Assembly (NCBI GenBank): GCA_003265975.1
Contig: QFBU01000056.1
Coordinates: forward strand, 1 to 8,035
DNA from: Candidatus Marinamargulisbacteria bacterium SCGC AAA071-K20
GTDB lineage: Bacteria > Margulisbacteria > Marinamargulisbacteria > GCA-2716485 > AAA071-K20
Direction: 5' to 3'
Length of the DNA stretch: 8,035 nucleotides
Part shown: one piece after another, positions 1 to 5,065 of the stretch
Layout: every line of letters starts with the position of its first letter
Position numbering within the stretch: position 1 is the first letter of the stretch
The notes under the pieces: generated by a model
Told to the model about the DNA's origin: nothing
Database searches by the model: none
The model's input: only the letters and a program-made list of their open reading frames with translations
Translations under genes and position numbers: made by a program

Positions 1-1
1 T

Positions 2-589
2 AAAGTATGTAACGAAGGGGCCCTCCCCCTGATTGTTATTAGACCTCGAACTATTTTAGGTGAAGGACGATTAGGAATTTTTCAGATCCTTTTTAAATGG
101 ATTCAAGAAGGCGTTAATATTTATATTATTGGTAAGGGCGAACACTTGTTTCAATTTGTACATGCTCACGACTTAATAGACGCCTATATGCTGGCCATGG
201 ACCGCAAACAGTTTGGTATTTACAACGTCGGTACCGACTCTTTTAAAACGCTTGCCGAAGACCTAGAAGACCTCATCGCCTTTGCTAAGTCTAAGTCTAA
301 ATTAAGACGTCTCCCAGAAAAATTGTCTATTTTTGCACTTACCGTTTTAGACTTTTTAAAGTTGAGCCCTTTGGCTCCTTGGCATTATTTAACCTACCAT
401 AAGGCGTTTCACTTTGATGTTACGCCTCTTAAAGAATTGGGTTGGAAACCTAAATATTCTAATACTCAATTGTTTGAAGAAAGCTATTCTCAGTTTTTAG
501 AGACCGACTTGGAGCTAAAAAAAGAGGGCTCTCCTCACAGGCGTATACTTGATGAAAAGATTCTTTGGTTGATGAAGAAGTTACCCTAG
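2..589 (+). CDS. NAD-dependent epimerase/dehydratase (extended SDR), C-terminal part, 5' truncated
   Basis: The frame is open from base 2 to the TAG at 587-589, giving 195 visible residues; the N-terminal Rossmann half and the catalytic Tyr/Lys lie left of the window. What remains reads as the substrate-binding half of an extended SDR. There is a VIRPRTILGEGR segment (the usual RP..v.G.G turn after the last Rossmann strand), then IIGKGEHLFQFVHAHDLIDA (the 'F-V-H-x-x-D-l-x-x-A' motif), then YNVGTD, and a C-terminal LKELGWKPKYS segment typical of nucleotide-sugar epimerases and dehydratases. Such enzymes modify NDP-sugars or similar substrates in the cytoplasm; the substrate cannot be told here. 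A TTG at 146 lies inside the conserved domain and is not a credible start, because the homology runs upstream of it. The last 9 bp overlap tail to tail with the convergent membrane-protein gene. The family call is firm, the reaction unknown. Confidence 0.88.
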   Translation, partial: KVCNEGALPLIVIRPRTILGEGRLGIFQILFKWIQEGVNIYIIGKGEHLFQFVHAHDLIDAYMLAMDRKQFGIYNVGTDSFKTLAEDLEDLIAFAKSKSKLRRLPEKLSIFALTVLDFLKLSPLAPWHYLTYHKAFHFDVTPLKELGWKPKYSNTQLFEESYSQFLETDLELKKEGSPHRRILDEKILWLMKKLP

Positions 590-2068
590 TTTATACGCCA
601 TTACTGGACCTGTTGGCGCGTTGAAGCTTCTGTAATATTTGTACCCTAATAATTCTAATTTCTTTTTAAATTTACTTAAAAAGTGTGGATCCTGAGAGGG
701 ATGATGATTTTGGACAAAAATTAATTTTGCTTTGGATTTTTCTATTGTAGTCATAACGGTTGGTAGGTCTTCGTCAAAAAAATAGAGCCCATGGTGGAAG
801 TTTAATGGGAATGGTTTTGGTGGAGCTACGTTGTAGTCGGAATATAAAAATTGATATTCGCTTAGATTTATAAATGAGTTTTGATTTTCTTTTATTAGCG
901 CTCTTATTTCTTGTAGAGGCTTATGATGTTCTTTTAGAATTGGAACCCCTTTGTATGACCTAGATAACCTTGTATATTGCGGCAACATTTTTGGTGATTG
1001 CTTTGTAAATGGCGTATAAGCAAAACTACCTATAATGTACCTCGAAAAAAGAGCTCCTGAATTACTAATTACTATGGCTATAAAAACCAAAGCAGCTATT
1101 TGTTTTTGTTTTGATACTTTTTGAGATCTGTCTTTTAAGACTTCGTAAAATAAATAAAGTGAAATGACTAAGGGGACGGCCCTTACTTCGTAGATGGACG
1201 TGGTAAAAAAAGAGGTGATATAGGCGGTTGAGCAAAACACGATAATGAGGCCTAAGTAGGCTCGTTTTTCTTTTATTTTAAACCATAATACTGAGGCAAT
1301 AACTATAAACCAGGCTGTTAGTGAAAAAGGGATTGAAGTAATAAAATGTAAGGGATTTATTGATGTAGCGAACATCCCCTTTCCGCCTATATAGATGTGC
1401 TCTAGAAAGTCTGTCCTATATAAAAAATGTCCCCCAACAGCAACGATGCCTATTATATAAGGGAGAATAAAATATTTAAAAATATTTTTAAAAGACGCCG
1501 GTTTAAAATAGAAAAGATAGAGTGTTATTAGTGTGGTTGATACCGCACCAACGTCTTGCTTACTTAATAATGATGCTAGTAAAAGCATGCTTATTGTAAA
1601 CAAATTTTTATTGCTTAGTGTTTTTTGTTTTAAAGATGACACTAAGTTTAATATGGCTAAACTTACAAAAAAATACGGGACACTTGTTGAGTAATACGGG
1701 TAGTTAAATTTTCCGTTAAAACAAAAAAAGCCTGCAATACATAAAAATAATGCCGCAATAAATGGGACTTCTTTTTTAATTTCTTTATAAAATATCAGTG
1801 CTAATATGACTGACATCACTGACGTTAATGCCATTAATGCGGTAACTGTTGGTCCGAATAAATAAAAGAATGGAAGTGGTAAGTAATAGCTTAGTGGTGT
1901 TGTTGGTATGAAAAAGTCGGTGTACGGTATTTGCCCTAAAAAGAGCCTGTAGGTGCCTTCAAATACAATTATGAAGTCTCTAAAAAATGGCTTTGAATAG
2001 AAGCCGGTTATGCTTAAGAATAGTATTATTGCTGTAATTTGAACTTGTTTTGATTTAAGCCATTGCAT
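581..2068 (-). CDS. polytopic membrane glycosyltransferase-like protein (GT-C fold, GT39/PMT-like)
   Basis: A 495-residue protein with about 11 to 12 hydrophobic segments between residues 8 and 342 and a hydrophilic C-terminal region of about 150 residues. After the first membrane segment comes a loop with D31 and the pattern E37-G-x-Y..L..GQIPYTDFF (to residue 53), followed by a proline-rich PTTPLSYY. This matches the 'G..PY.DF....PlsYy' signature of GT39-like family members that use polyprenyl-phosphate-linked sugars. A later LLSKQDVG (168-174) also fits that family. GT-C enzymes transfer sugar from a lipid-phosphate donor to lipid or protein on the outer face of the inner membrane; donor and acceptor are unknown here. 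The ATG at 2066-2068 has no Shine-Dalgarno. Instead a -10-like TACAAT sits exactly 6 nt upstream, suggesting a leaderless mRNA. There is no other in-frame ATG before the upstream stop. It could also be a GT-C-like protein without transferase activity. Confidence 0.75.
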   Translation of the reverse strand: MQWLKSKQVQITAIILFLSITGFYSKPFFRDFIIVFEGTYRLFLGQIPYTDFFIPTTPLSYYLPLPFFYLFGPTVTALMALTSVMSVILALIFYKEIKKEVPFIAALFLCIAGFFCFNGKFNYPYYSTSVPYFFVSLAILNLVSSLKQKTLSNKNLFTISMLLLASLLSKQDVGAVSTTLITLYLFYFKPASFKNIFKYFILPYIIGIVAVGGHFLYRTDFLEHIYIGGKGMFATSINPLHFITSIPFSLTAWFIVIASVLWFKIKEKRAYLGLIIVFCSTAYITSFFTTSIYEVRAVPLVISLYLFYEVLKDRSQKVSKQKQIAALVFIAIVISNSGALFSRYIIGSFAYTPFTKQSPKMLPQYTRLSRSYKGVPILKEHHKPLQEIRALIKENQNSFINLSEYQFLYSDYNVAPPKPFPLNFHHGLYFFDEDLPTVMTTIEKSKAKLIFVQNHHPSQDPHFLSKFKKKLELLGYKYYRSFNAPTGPVMAYKLG

Positions 2069-2074
2069 ATGTCT

Positions 2075-2102
2075 ATTGTAGTTATGTGCACTAATTTTGC
2101 AA
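2075..2102 (-). promoter_or_regulatory. predicted sigma-70-type promoter of the GT-C gene, leaderless arrangement
   Basis: On the minus strand TTGCAA (2097-2102) is followed after 16 nt by TACAAT (2075-2080). Six bases then separate the -10 from the ATG at 2068, so transcription would begin at or within a base or two of the start codon. This explains why no ribosome binding site is seen. The TTGCAA is self-complementary and also serves as the candidate -35 of the divergent gene A promoter. Prediction from motif spacing only. Confidence 0.5.
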
Positions 2103-2126
2103 CTTTTATCAAAGTTGTACGATAAT
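2097..2126 (+). promoter_or_regulatory. predicted promoter of small gene A
   Basis: On the plus strand TTGCAA (2097-2102), an 18-nt spacer and GATAAT (2121-2126) make a plausible sigma-70 promoter with a start near 2133, leaving a leader of about 63 nt before the ATG at 2196. The -35 element is shared with the divergent GT-C promoter, so RNA polymerase could occupy only one direction at a time. The -10 and the bases downstream of it are strongly similar to those before decayed gene B at 3748-3781, which supports a functional element. Confidence 0.5.
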
Positions 2127-2154
2127 TAATAAGAAAATTAAGTATACACCTACC
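2120..2154 (+). repeat. promoter-leader element, copy 1 (paired with 3748-3781)
   Basis: CGATAAT (2120-2126), 13 nt, then AAGTATACACCTACC (2140-2154). The second copy has CGATAAT, 12 nt, then AAGTAAATACCTACC. The 7-mer is identical and the 15-mer matches at 13 of 15 positions with nearly equal spacing. The 15-mer would lie about +8 to +22 in the transcript or just downstream of the start point, where an operator or RNA-level control site could sit. Confidence 0.6.
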
Positions 2155-2173
2155 AAACACAAGCTACCAAACA
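2150..2173 (+). repeat. 10-bp direct repeat in the leader of gene A
   Basis: CTACCAAACA occurs at 2150-2159 and again at 2164-2173, a 14-bp period, between the predicted promoter and the ribosome binding site of gene A. The leader here is pyrimidine/adenine biased and nearly free of G. It could be a regulator binding site or simply low-complexity leader. Confidence 0.5.
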
Positions 2174-2182
2174 AAAACTATC

Positions 2183-2188
2183 AGGAGG
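2183..2188 (+). promoter_or_regulatory. strong ribosome binding site of gene A
   Basis: A perfect AGGAGG seven bases before the ATG at 2196 fixes the start of gene A. It shows that the reading frame begins well upstream of the frameshift, rather than at the TTG at 2287, which has no ribosome binding site. Confidence 0.85.
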
Positions 2189-2195
2189 ATGAGTC

Positions 2196-2637
2196 ATGGC
2201 TCAAGCAGCACCAACTAATGTTAAAGACACCTCTTTTTTTTGTACTAAAGAAAAAGAGGCTATAAATTATCTATTTAAGGTTTTTTTTGGCCTCTGAGTC
2301 GTGTAATAAAGAGTACTCCGCTTCTGTATCTAGCAAACGTGTAACAGTAAATGGAAAGAGTGAAGGCTATAACGCTCTAAAGTTTTATCAAGTACTTAGT
2401 AAGATGGACTTTGATATTAGATTATTTCAAAATGGGACAAAAGAAAAAAGCGTAATTTATGACTGCTTTGAAAGGGCTATAACCAATGCTGCTCAACTTA
2501 CTTTAACTGAAATAAAAGCAACGGTTAATAAAACTTTAGGCGTCGATTTAGATACTGACGCTGCTGGGCCGACTAGTACACCACCAGCTGCATGCGCAGG
2601 AGTACCAGGCGCTGGAGCAGGGTCTCAACTCGATTAA
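2196..2637 (+). CDS. small hypothetical protein 'gene A', interrupted by a frameshift at a T8 tract
   Basis: From the ATG at 2196, behind a perfect AGGAGG, the frame codes 33 residues (MAQAAPTNVKDT... to ...FGL) and stops at TGA 2295-2297. The downstream part runs in the next frame from the T tract to TAA 2635-2637 (about 116 residues). Removing one T from the eight at 2281-2288 joins the two into a single 146-residue protein. That downstream frame is closed by a TAA at 2263, so the shift must occur between about 2266 and 2294, and the T8 tract lies exactly there. The joined protein is soluble, with no signal peptide or membrane segment. It has a Lys/Glu-rich start (TKEKEA), a central SVSSKRVTVNGK stretch, a helical-looking middle and an Ala/Gly/Pro tail. 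I do not recognise the family. It may be phase-variable, a programmed frameshift, a fresh pseudogene or an assembly error. It resembles decayed gene B (3773-4049). Confidence 0.7.
2281..2288 (+). repeat. T8 homopolymer at the frameshift point
   Basis: Eight T residues lie between AAGG and GG inside gene A. At eight the protein ends after 33 codons; at seven the frame is continuous to 2637. A second T8 (2234-2241) lies upstream in the same gene, but deleting a T there leads into a stop at 2263, so only this tract can restore the frame by a one-base loss. Confidence 0.85.
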
Positions 2638-2653
2638 CTCGATCTTGATTAAG

Positions 2654-3676
2654 CTAAGACGTTTGAATACACTTTTTAAGTCCTTCTCTTAGGGCAATAG
2701 TTGGTTTGTAGTTCAACTCGGTTTTAGCCTTTTGAATGGAACAAGCAATGGTTTTGTTCATCTCTGAAAGCACATGAATTTTTTGATGATACACACCAAT
2801 CTTCTGAAGAAAGTGGTCCATTAGCTCTGCCACAACCCCAATAAAACTAGGCCCTTTTATTTGTCTCTTAGAAACCTCTTTCTGAAAGTCACTTTTTAAT
2901 ACCTCTTTGATGGTATCGATAATTTCGTTCATAGAATACGGCCTTTCGTCTGCGATCCAATAGGTTTGGTTATTGGCTTTGTCTTTTGTAAGCGCCAGTA
3001 AAATTCCCTGACACAAGTTGTCCAAGTAAACCATCGACCGCATATTACTTCCGTCCCCTACTAATGGAAAGTTTCCTTTTTGAACCATATTAAAAAACAG
3101 TGTCTGGCGAAGGGGTCCACTAGGGCCATAAAACCAAGGGGGTCTGATGATTACAATCGGAAAGTTTTGGGACCTTAGTTTAGCCACTTCAATTTCCATA
3201 TTCATTTTTGACTTTCCATATCCCATATACGGGTTATATGGCGACTCTTCTGTAAATAAATCCTCGTTATTTTCATTATTCCCTAATGGCGAATTAGACG
3301 AAATGACGACCGCTTTTTTTATCCCTTTTTGTTTGGCGACATTTAGTACAGTAAGAGCAGCCTCGCAATTGATTGTTTGAAAATCGGACACTTTTTTGGG
3401 ATGCACAATTCCTGCTGTATGAATTAAATAGCCGTCGTTGGCTTTTTCAAAAAAACGTTCGCAGTTTTTCTTGCTAGACATGTCGTTGTAGGTACAAGTG
3501 CTATTAGGATGGCTTTCAAGTTCGGCTAAGGTTTCGTGAGGTAATAACAGGGCATGAATATGTATTTTTTCGTCTTTTAAAAACTCAAGGTCGGGATGGT
3601 TAAAGTCACCATTAAGGATGTTATGTATAAGTTGTCGGCCTAACCATCCTGCGGCACCGGTTATATATAAGTTCAT
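2654..3676 (-). CDS. NAD(P)-dependent epimerase/dehydratase, extended SDR, complete
   Basis: A complete 340-residue extended SDR, the usual length for the family. It begins MNLYITGAAGWLG, with the dinucleotide-binding TGxxGxxG glycine motif at residues 6-13. HTAG (86-89) matches the conserved 'h.Ag' after the fourth strand. The catalytic triad is visible as S126/S127 in VISSNS and the YxxxK pair Y153 and K157 (YGKSK). RPPWFYGP (178-185) and VYLDNLCQG (216-224) form the substrate-binding half. It resembles 3-beta-HSD-like and NDP-sugar epimerase groups; substrate unknown, cytoplasmic. It converges on gene A with a 16-bp gap. The ATG at 3674-3676 lacks a clear Shine-Dalgarno; TATAGT and TAATAT hexamers lie shortly upstream, so a very short leader is possible. 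It is probably not a close copy of the truncated SDR at the left edge, whose substrate half reads differently (RPRTILG, FVHAHDLIDA). Confidence 0.88.
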   Translation of the reverse strand: MNLYITGAAGWLGRQLIHNILNGDFNHPDLEFLKDEKIHIHALLLPHETLAELESHPNSTCTYNDMSSKKNCERFFEKANDGYLIHTAGIVHPKKVSDFQTINCEAALTVLNVAKQKGIKKAVVISSNSPLGNNENNEDLFTEESPYNPYMGYGKSKMNMEIEVAKLRSQNFPIVIIRPPWFYGPSGPLRQTLFFNMVQKGNFPLVGDGSNMRSMVYLDNLCQGILLALTKDKANNQTYWIADERPYSMNEIIDTIKEVLKSDFQKEVSKRQIKGPSFIGVVAELMDHFLQKIGVYHQKIHVLSEMNKTIACSIQKAKTELNYKPTIALREGLKKCIQTS

Positions 3677-3724
3677 ACGACTATATTACTATACGAAGGA
3701 GTTTTTACAGAGGACAGGTACAAA

Positions 3725-3759
3725 TTAAAATTCCCTCTATAAATAATCGATAATATAAT
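3725..3759 (+). promoter_or_regulatory. predicted promoter upstream of decayed gene B
   Basis: TTAAAA (3725-3730), 18 nt, GATAAT (3749-3754) is the same spacing as in the gene A promoter; an overlapping perfect TATAAT lies at 3754-3759. It diverges from the SDR gene starting at 3676. The promoter looks intact although the gene it would serve is broken, so it may still transcribe a non-coding RNA across 3760-4120. Confidence 0.45.
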
Positions 3760-3781
3760 AGAGATCAAGTAAATACCTACC
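3748..3781 (+). repeat. promoter-leader element, copy 2 (paired with 2120-2154)
   Basis: CGATAAT (3748-3754), 12 nt, then AAGTAAATACCTACC (3767-3781), matching the element before gene A at 7 of 7 and 13 of 15 positions. Similarity stops after CCTACC: the leader, ribosome binding site and start codon seen in copy 1 have no counterpart, and coding-like sequence follows at once, as if a deletion joined leader to gene body. Confidence 0.6.
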
Positions 3782-4049
3782 CATTATACTAGAGAACGTG
3801 ACGCTGATATCATCTCTCAACTAGCTACAATTTCCGCATCATCTAAAAAGATCAGTGTAACTAATAAAATTAAAGAAATGGAGACTCTTATTAGAGACAC
3901 CTATGAGTCTAGAAACATACCTGTTCCCGCGCCAGTTATAGATGCATTCAAGAAGCATTTTGAAGACAAGCCATACTTATAATCAACAAGCTAACAAGAT
4001 AGAAGAAATTGATACTTTAGCCGTACGGCTTGGTTTAACTGGGGTGTAG
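3773..4049 (+). pseudogene. decayed small gene 'B': no start codon, internal frameshift, possible relative of gene A
   Basis: From 3773 to TAA 3980-3982 one frame encodes about 69 coding-like residues (THYTRERDADIISQLATISA..., ending ...KHFEDKPYL). No ATG, GTG or TTG with a ribosome binding site precedes it; the first in-frame ATG, at 3878, lies mid-protein without a Shine-Dalgarno. Around the stop the coding-like signal moves to the next frame (TYNQQANKIEEIDTLAVRLGLTGV) and ends at TAG 4047-4049. Two lesions are therefore needed to explain it: loss of the 5' end and a one-base indel near 3974-3983. By eye it aligns weakly with gene A: TRERDA with TKEKEA, SASSKKISV with SVSSKRVTV, and D-x-F-basic followed by EI..T....LG in both C-terminal parts. 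Together with the shared promoter element this suggests a common family. The function is unrecognised. Confidence 0.55.
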
Positions 4050-4077
4050 ATCAGGCGAAGGTTGTTCCGAAATTTGT

Positions 4078-4118
4078 ATTAGGCCTTGCCGAAGTATATT
4101 ACTACGGCAAGGCCTAAT
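4078..4118. terminator. strong hairpin between convergent gene B and tal (likely bidirectional 3' end)
   Basis: ATTAGGCCTTGCCG (4078-4091) and CGGCAAGGCCTAAT (4105-4118) are perfectly complementary over 14 bp. After one mismatch the stem continues for three more pairs (AGT/ACT), leaving an ATATT loop. It lies 17 bp after the tal stop and 28 bp after the end of gene B, the place for a shared terminator. Neither side carries a run of T, so it is not a textbook intrinsic terminator; it may instead protect or define the 3' ends of both transcripts. Confidence 0.6.
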
Positions 4119-4135
4119 TAGAAGTCGTTGAGAAT

Positions 4136-4792
4136 TTAAGCTAGAGCCTTACCCGCCCATTCTTTAGAATCTTTAATAAACTGCTCAATTCCTTTGTCTG
4201 TAAGTGGATGGTTAAACAATTGCATTAATGTTTTTAATGGAACAGTAGCTACATCGCCACCTAAAAGAGCTGAGTCAAGCATATGAACTGGATGTCTTAC
4301 ACTTGCCACTAAAATTTTAGTATCAAACTGATAGTTGTCAAAAATTTGTCTTATTTGTCCAATAAGATCCATTCCTTGATGTCCCACATCGTCTAATCGT
4401 CCTACAAATGGACTTACATATGTAGCTCCTGCTTTAGCAGCTACTAATGCTTGTAAAGGTGAAAATACAACGGTAACGTTTGTTTTGATTCGTCGTTCGC
4501 TAAGTTGCCTTACAGCTTTCATTCCCTCAGGAGACATTACTATTTTAATAACAATGTTGTTGCCCCAAGTCATGTATTCTTCGGCTTCTTTTAGCATGCC
4601 TTCGCAGTCTTCTGAAAGTGTTTCTACTGAAATAGGTCCGTTGATAAAACTACTAATTTCTCGAATAGTTTCTTCATGGTCTCGTCCAGCTTTTTTGATC
4701 AATGAAGGGTTGGTAGTAACTCCGTCTACTAGGCCCATTTCGTTGGCTTTTCTTATCTCGTCTACGTCCGCGGTGTCTATAAAAAATTCCAT
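4136..4792 (-). CDS. tal: transaldolase, small TalC/FSA-type family
   Basis: A 218-residue class I aldolase, the normal length for the TalC/fructose-6-phosphate aldolase family and about two thirds of classical TalB. Conserved parts in order: FIDTAD with D6, GVTTNPS with N28, SVETLSEDCEGM (55-66), NIVIKIVM with the Schiff-base lysine K83, KTNVTVVFS (103-111), ATYVSPFVGRLDD (123-135), ASVRHP and DVATVPLKTLMQLFNHPLTDKG. Two positions that separate activities point to transaldolase rather than fructose-6-phosphate aldolase: E57 where E. coli FSA has Q59, and F129 where FSA has Y131. It would move a dihydroxyacetone unit between sugar phosphates in the non-oxidative pentose phosphate pathway, in the cytoplasm. 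The usual proline after K-[IV] is valine here (K83-I-V). It has its own RBS (AAGGAG, 8 nt) and an extended -10 promoter. Confidence 0.93.
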   Translation of the reverse strand: MEFFIDTADVDEIRKANEMGLVDGVTTNPSLIKKAGRDHEETIREISSFINGPISVETLSEDCEGMLKEAEEYMTWGNNIVIKIVMSPEGMKAVRQLSERRIKTNVTVVFSPLQALVAAKAGATYVSPFVGRLDDVGHQGMDLIGQIRQIFDNYQFDTKILVASVRHPVHMLDSALLGGDVATVPLKTLMQLFNHPLTDKGIEQFIKDSKEWAGKALA

Positions 4793-4800
4793 GGGTAATA

Positions 4801-4806
4801 CTCCTT
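4801..4806 (-). promoter_or_regulatory. ribosome binding site of tal
   Basis: CTCCTT on the plus strand is AAGGAG on the coding strand, 8 nt before the ATG at 4790-4792. It confirms the MEFFIDTAD start, which is also the family's usual N-terminus. Confidence 0.85.
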
Positions 4807-4824
4807 ATCGTTTAGATAGGAGGC

Positions 4825-4833
4825 ATTATAACA
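4825..4833 (-). promoter_or_regulatory. extended -10 promoter of tal
   Basis: On the minus strand TGTTATAAT (4833 down to 4825) is a perfect extended -10 (TGn plus TATAAT). No good -35 is seen 16 to 18 nt upstream, as is common for extended -10 promoters. Transcription would start near 4818 with a leader of about 26 nt containing the AAGGAG. It lies between the 38-residue gene and tal, so tal can be expressed on its own. Confidence 0.6.
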
Positions 4834-4855
4834 GACATTATGGAATTGGCTCTAG

Positions 4856-4972
4856 CTATTGATTTTTAGGATCAGAGTTCCCCCATAGATGACGATATTT
4901 AATGGATACGTAGCCTAATAGTAAAAACCATACAACTAGCGCTACCAAAACTAAATCAAAATCGATTTGCAT
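4856..4972 (-). CDS. 38-residue single-pass small membrane protein
   Basis: ATG at 4970-4972, TAG at 4856-4858, 38 residues: a short acidic start (MQIDFD), one hydrophobic segment at about residues 7-24 (LVLVALVV, WFLLLGYVSI), then a basic and polar tail (KYRHLW, NSDPKNQ). The positive charges after the helix predict the N-terminus outside and the C-terminus in the cytoplasm. An AAGGGG (plus strand 4978-4983) lies 5 nt before the ATG, a good ribosome binding site that makes translation likely. It lies 63 bp upstream of tal and is co-directional; a tal promoter falls between them. Small proteins of this shape often modulate membrane complexes, but I recognise no family and assign no role. Confidence 0.6.
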   Translation of the reverse strand: MQIDFDLVLVALVVWFLLLGYVSIKYRHLWGNSDPKNQ

Positions 4973-4977
4973 CTTTA

Positions 4978-4983
4978 CCCCTT
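4978..4983 (-). promoter_or_regulatory. ribosome binding site of the 38-residue membrane protein
   Basis: AAGGGG on the minus strand, 5 nt before the ATG at 4972. This is the main evidence that this very short frame is translated. Confidence 0.6.
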
Positions 4984-5065
4984 TTTACTCTCTTTATGAG
5001 TGACTAAGAATGCAATACCCCTAAAGTAAAAAATTCTAAACATGTTTTTTAAAACTAGTTACTTG

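Noticed and set aside
146..589. A complete 147-residue protein starting at the TTG at 146
   Set aside because: The frame is open to base 2 and the upstream residues carry the conserved RP..ilGeG motif of extended SDRs, so this is the tail of a longer gene cut by the window edge.
2287..2637. Independent gene starting at the TTG at 2287
   Set aside because: There is no ribosome binding site before it and it begins inside the T tract; the strong RBS and ATG at 2183-2198 show it is the second half of gene A.
3147..3380. Plus-strand frame of 77 codons inside the complete SDR
   Set aside because: It lies wholly within a well-supported SDR gene on the other strand and its translation has no recognisable features.
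3677..3747. Promoter for the SDR at 3676
   Set aside because: TATAGT and TAATAT hexamers are present on the minus strand but no convincing -35 is found at normal spacing; left as a remark in the gene entry.
4485..4862. Plus-strand frame of 125 codons opposite tal
   Set aside because: A shadow of the strongly conserved tal gene; its composition reflects the reverse complement of tal codons.
5030..5065. Possible terminator after the long prepilin gene (near GTTACTTGTTACC and the TTTTTTAAAA run)
   Set aside because: GTTAC occurs as a direct, not inverted, repeat on one strand; no stable stem precedes the T run in the minus direction.
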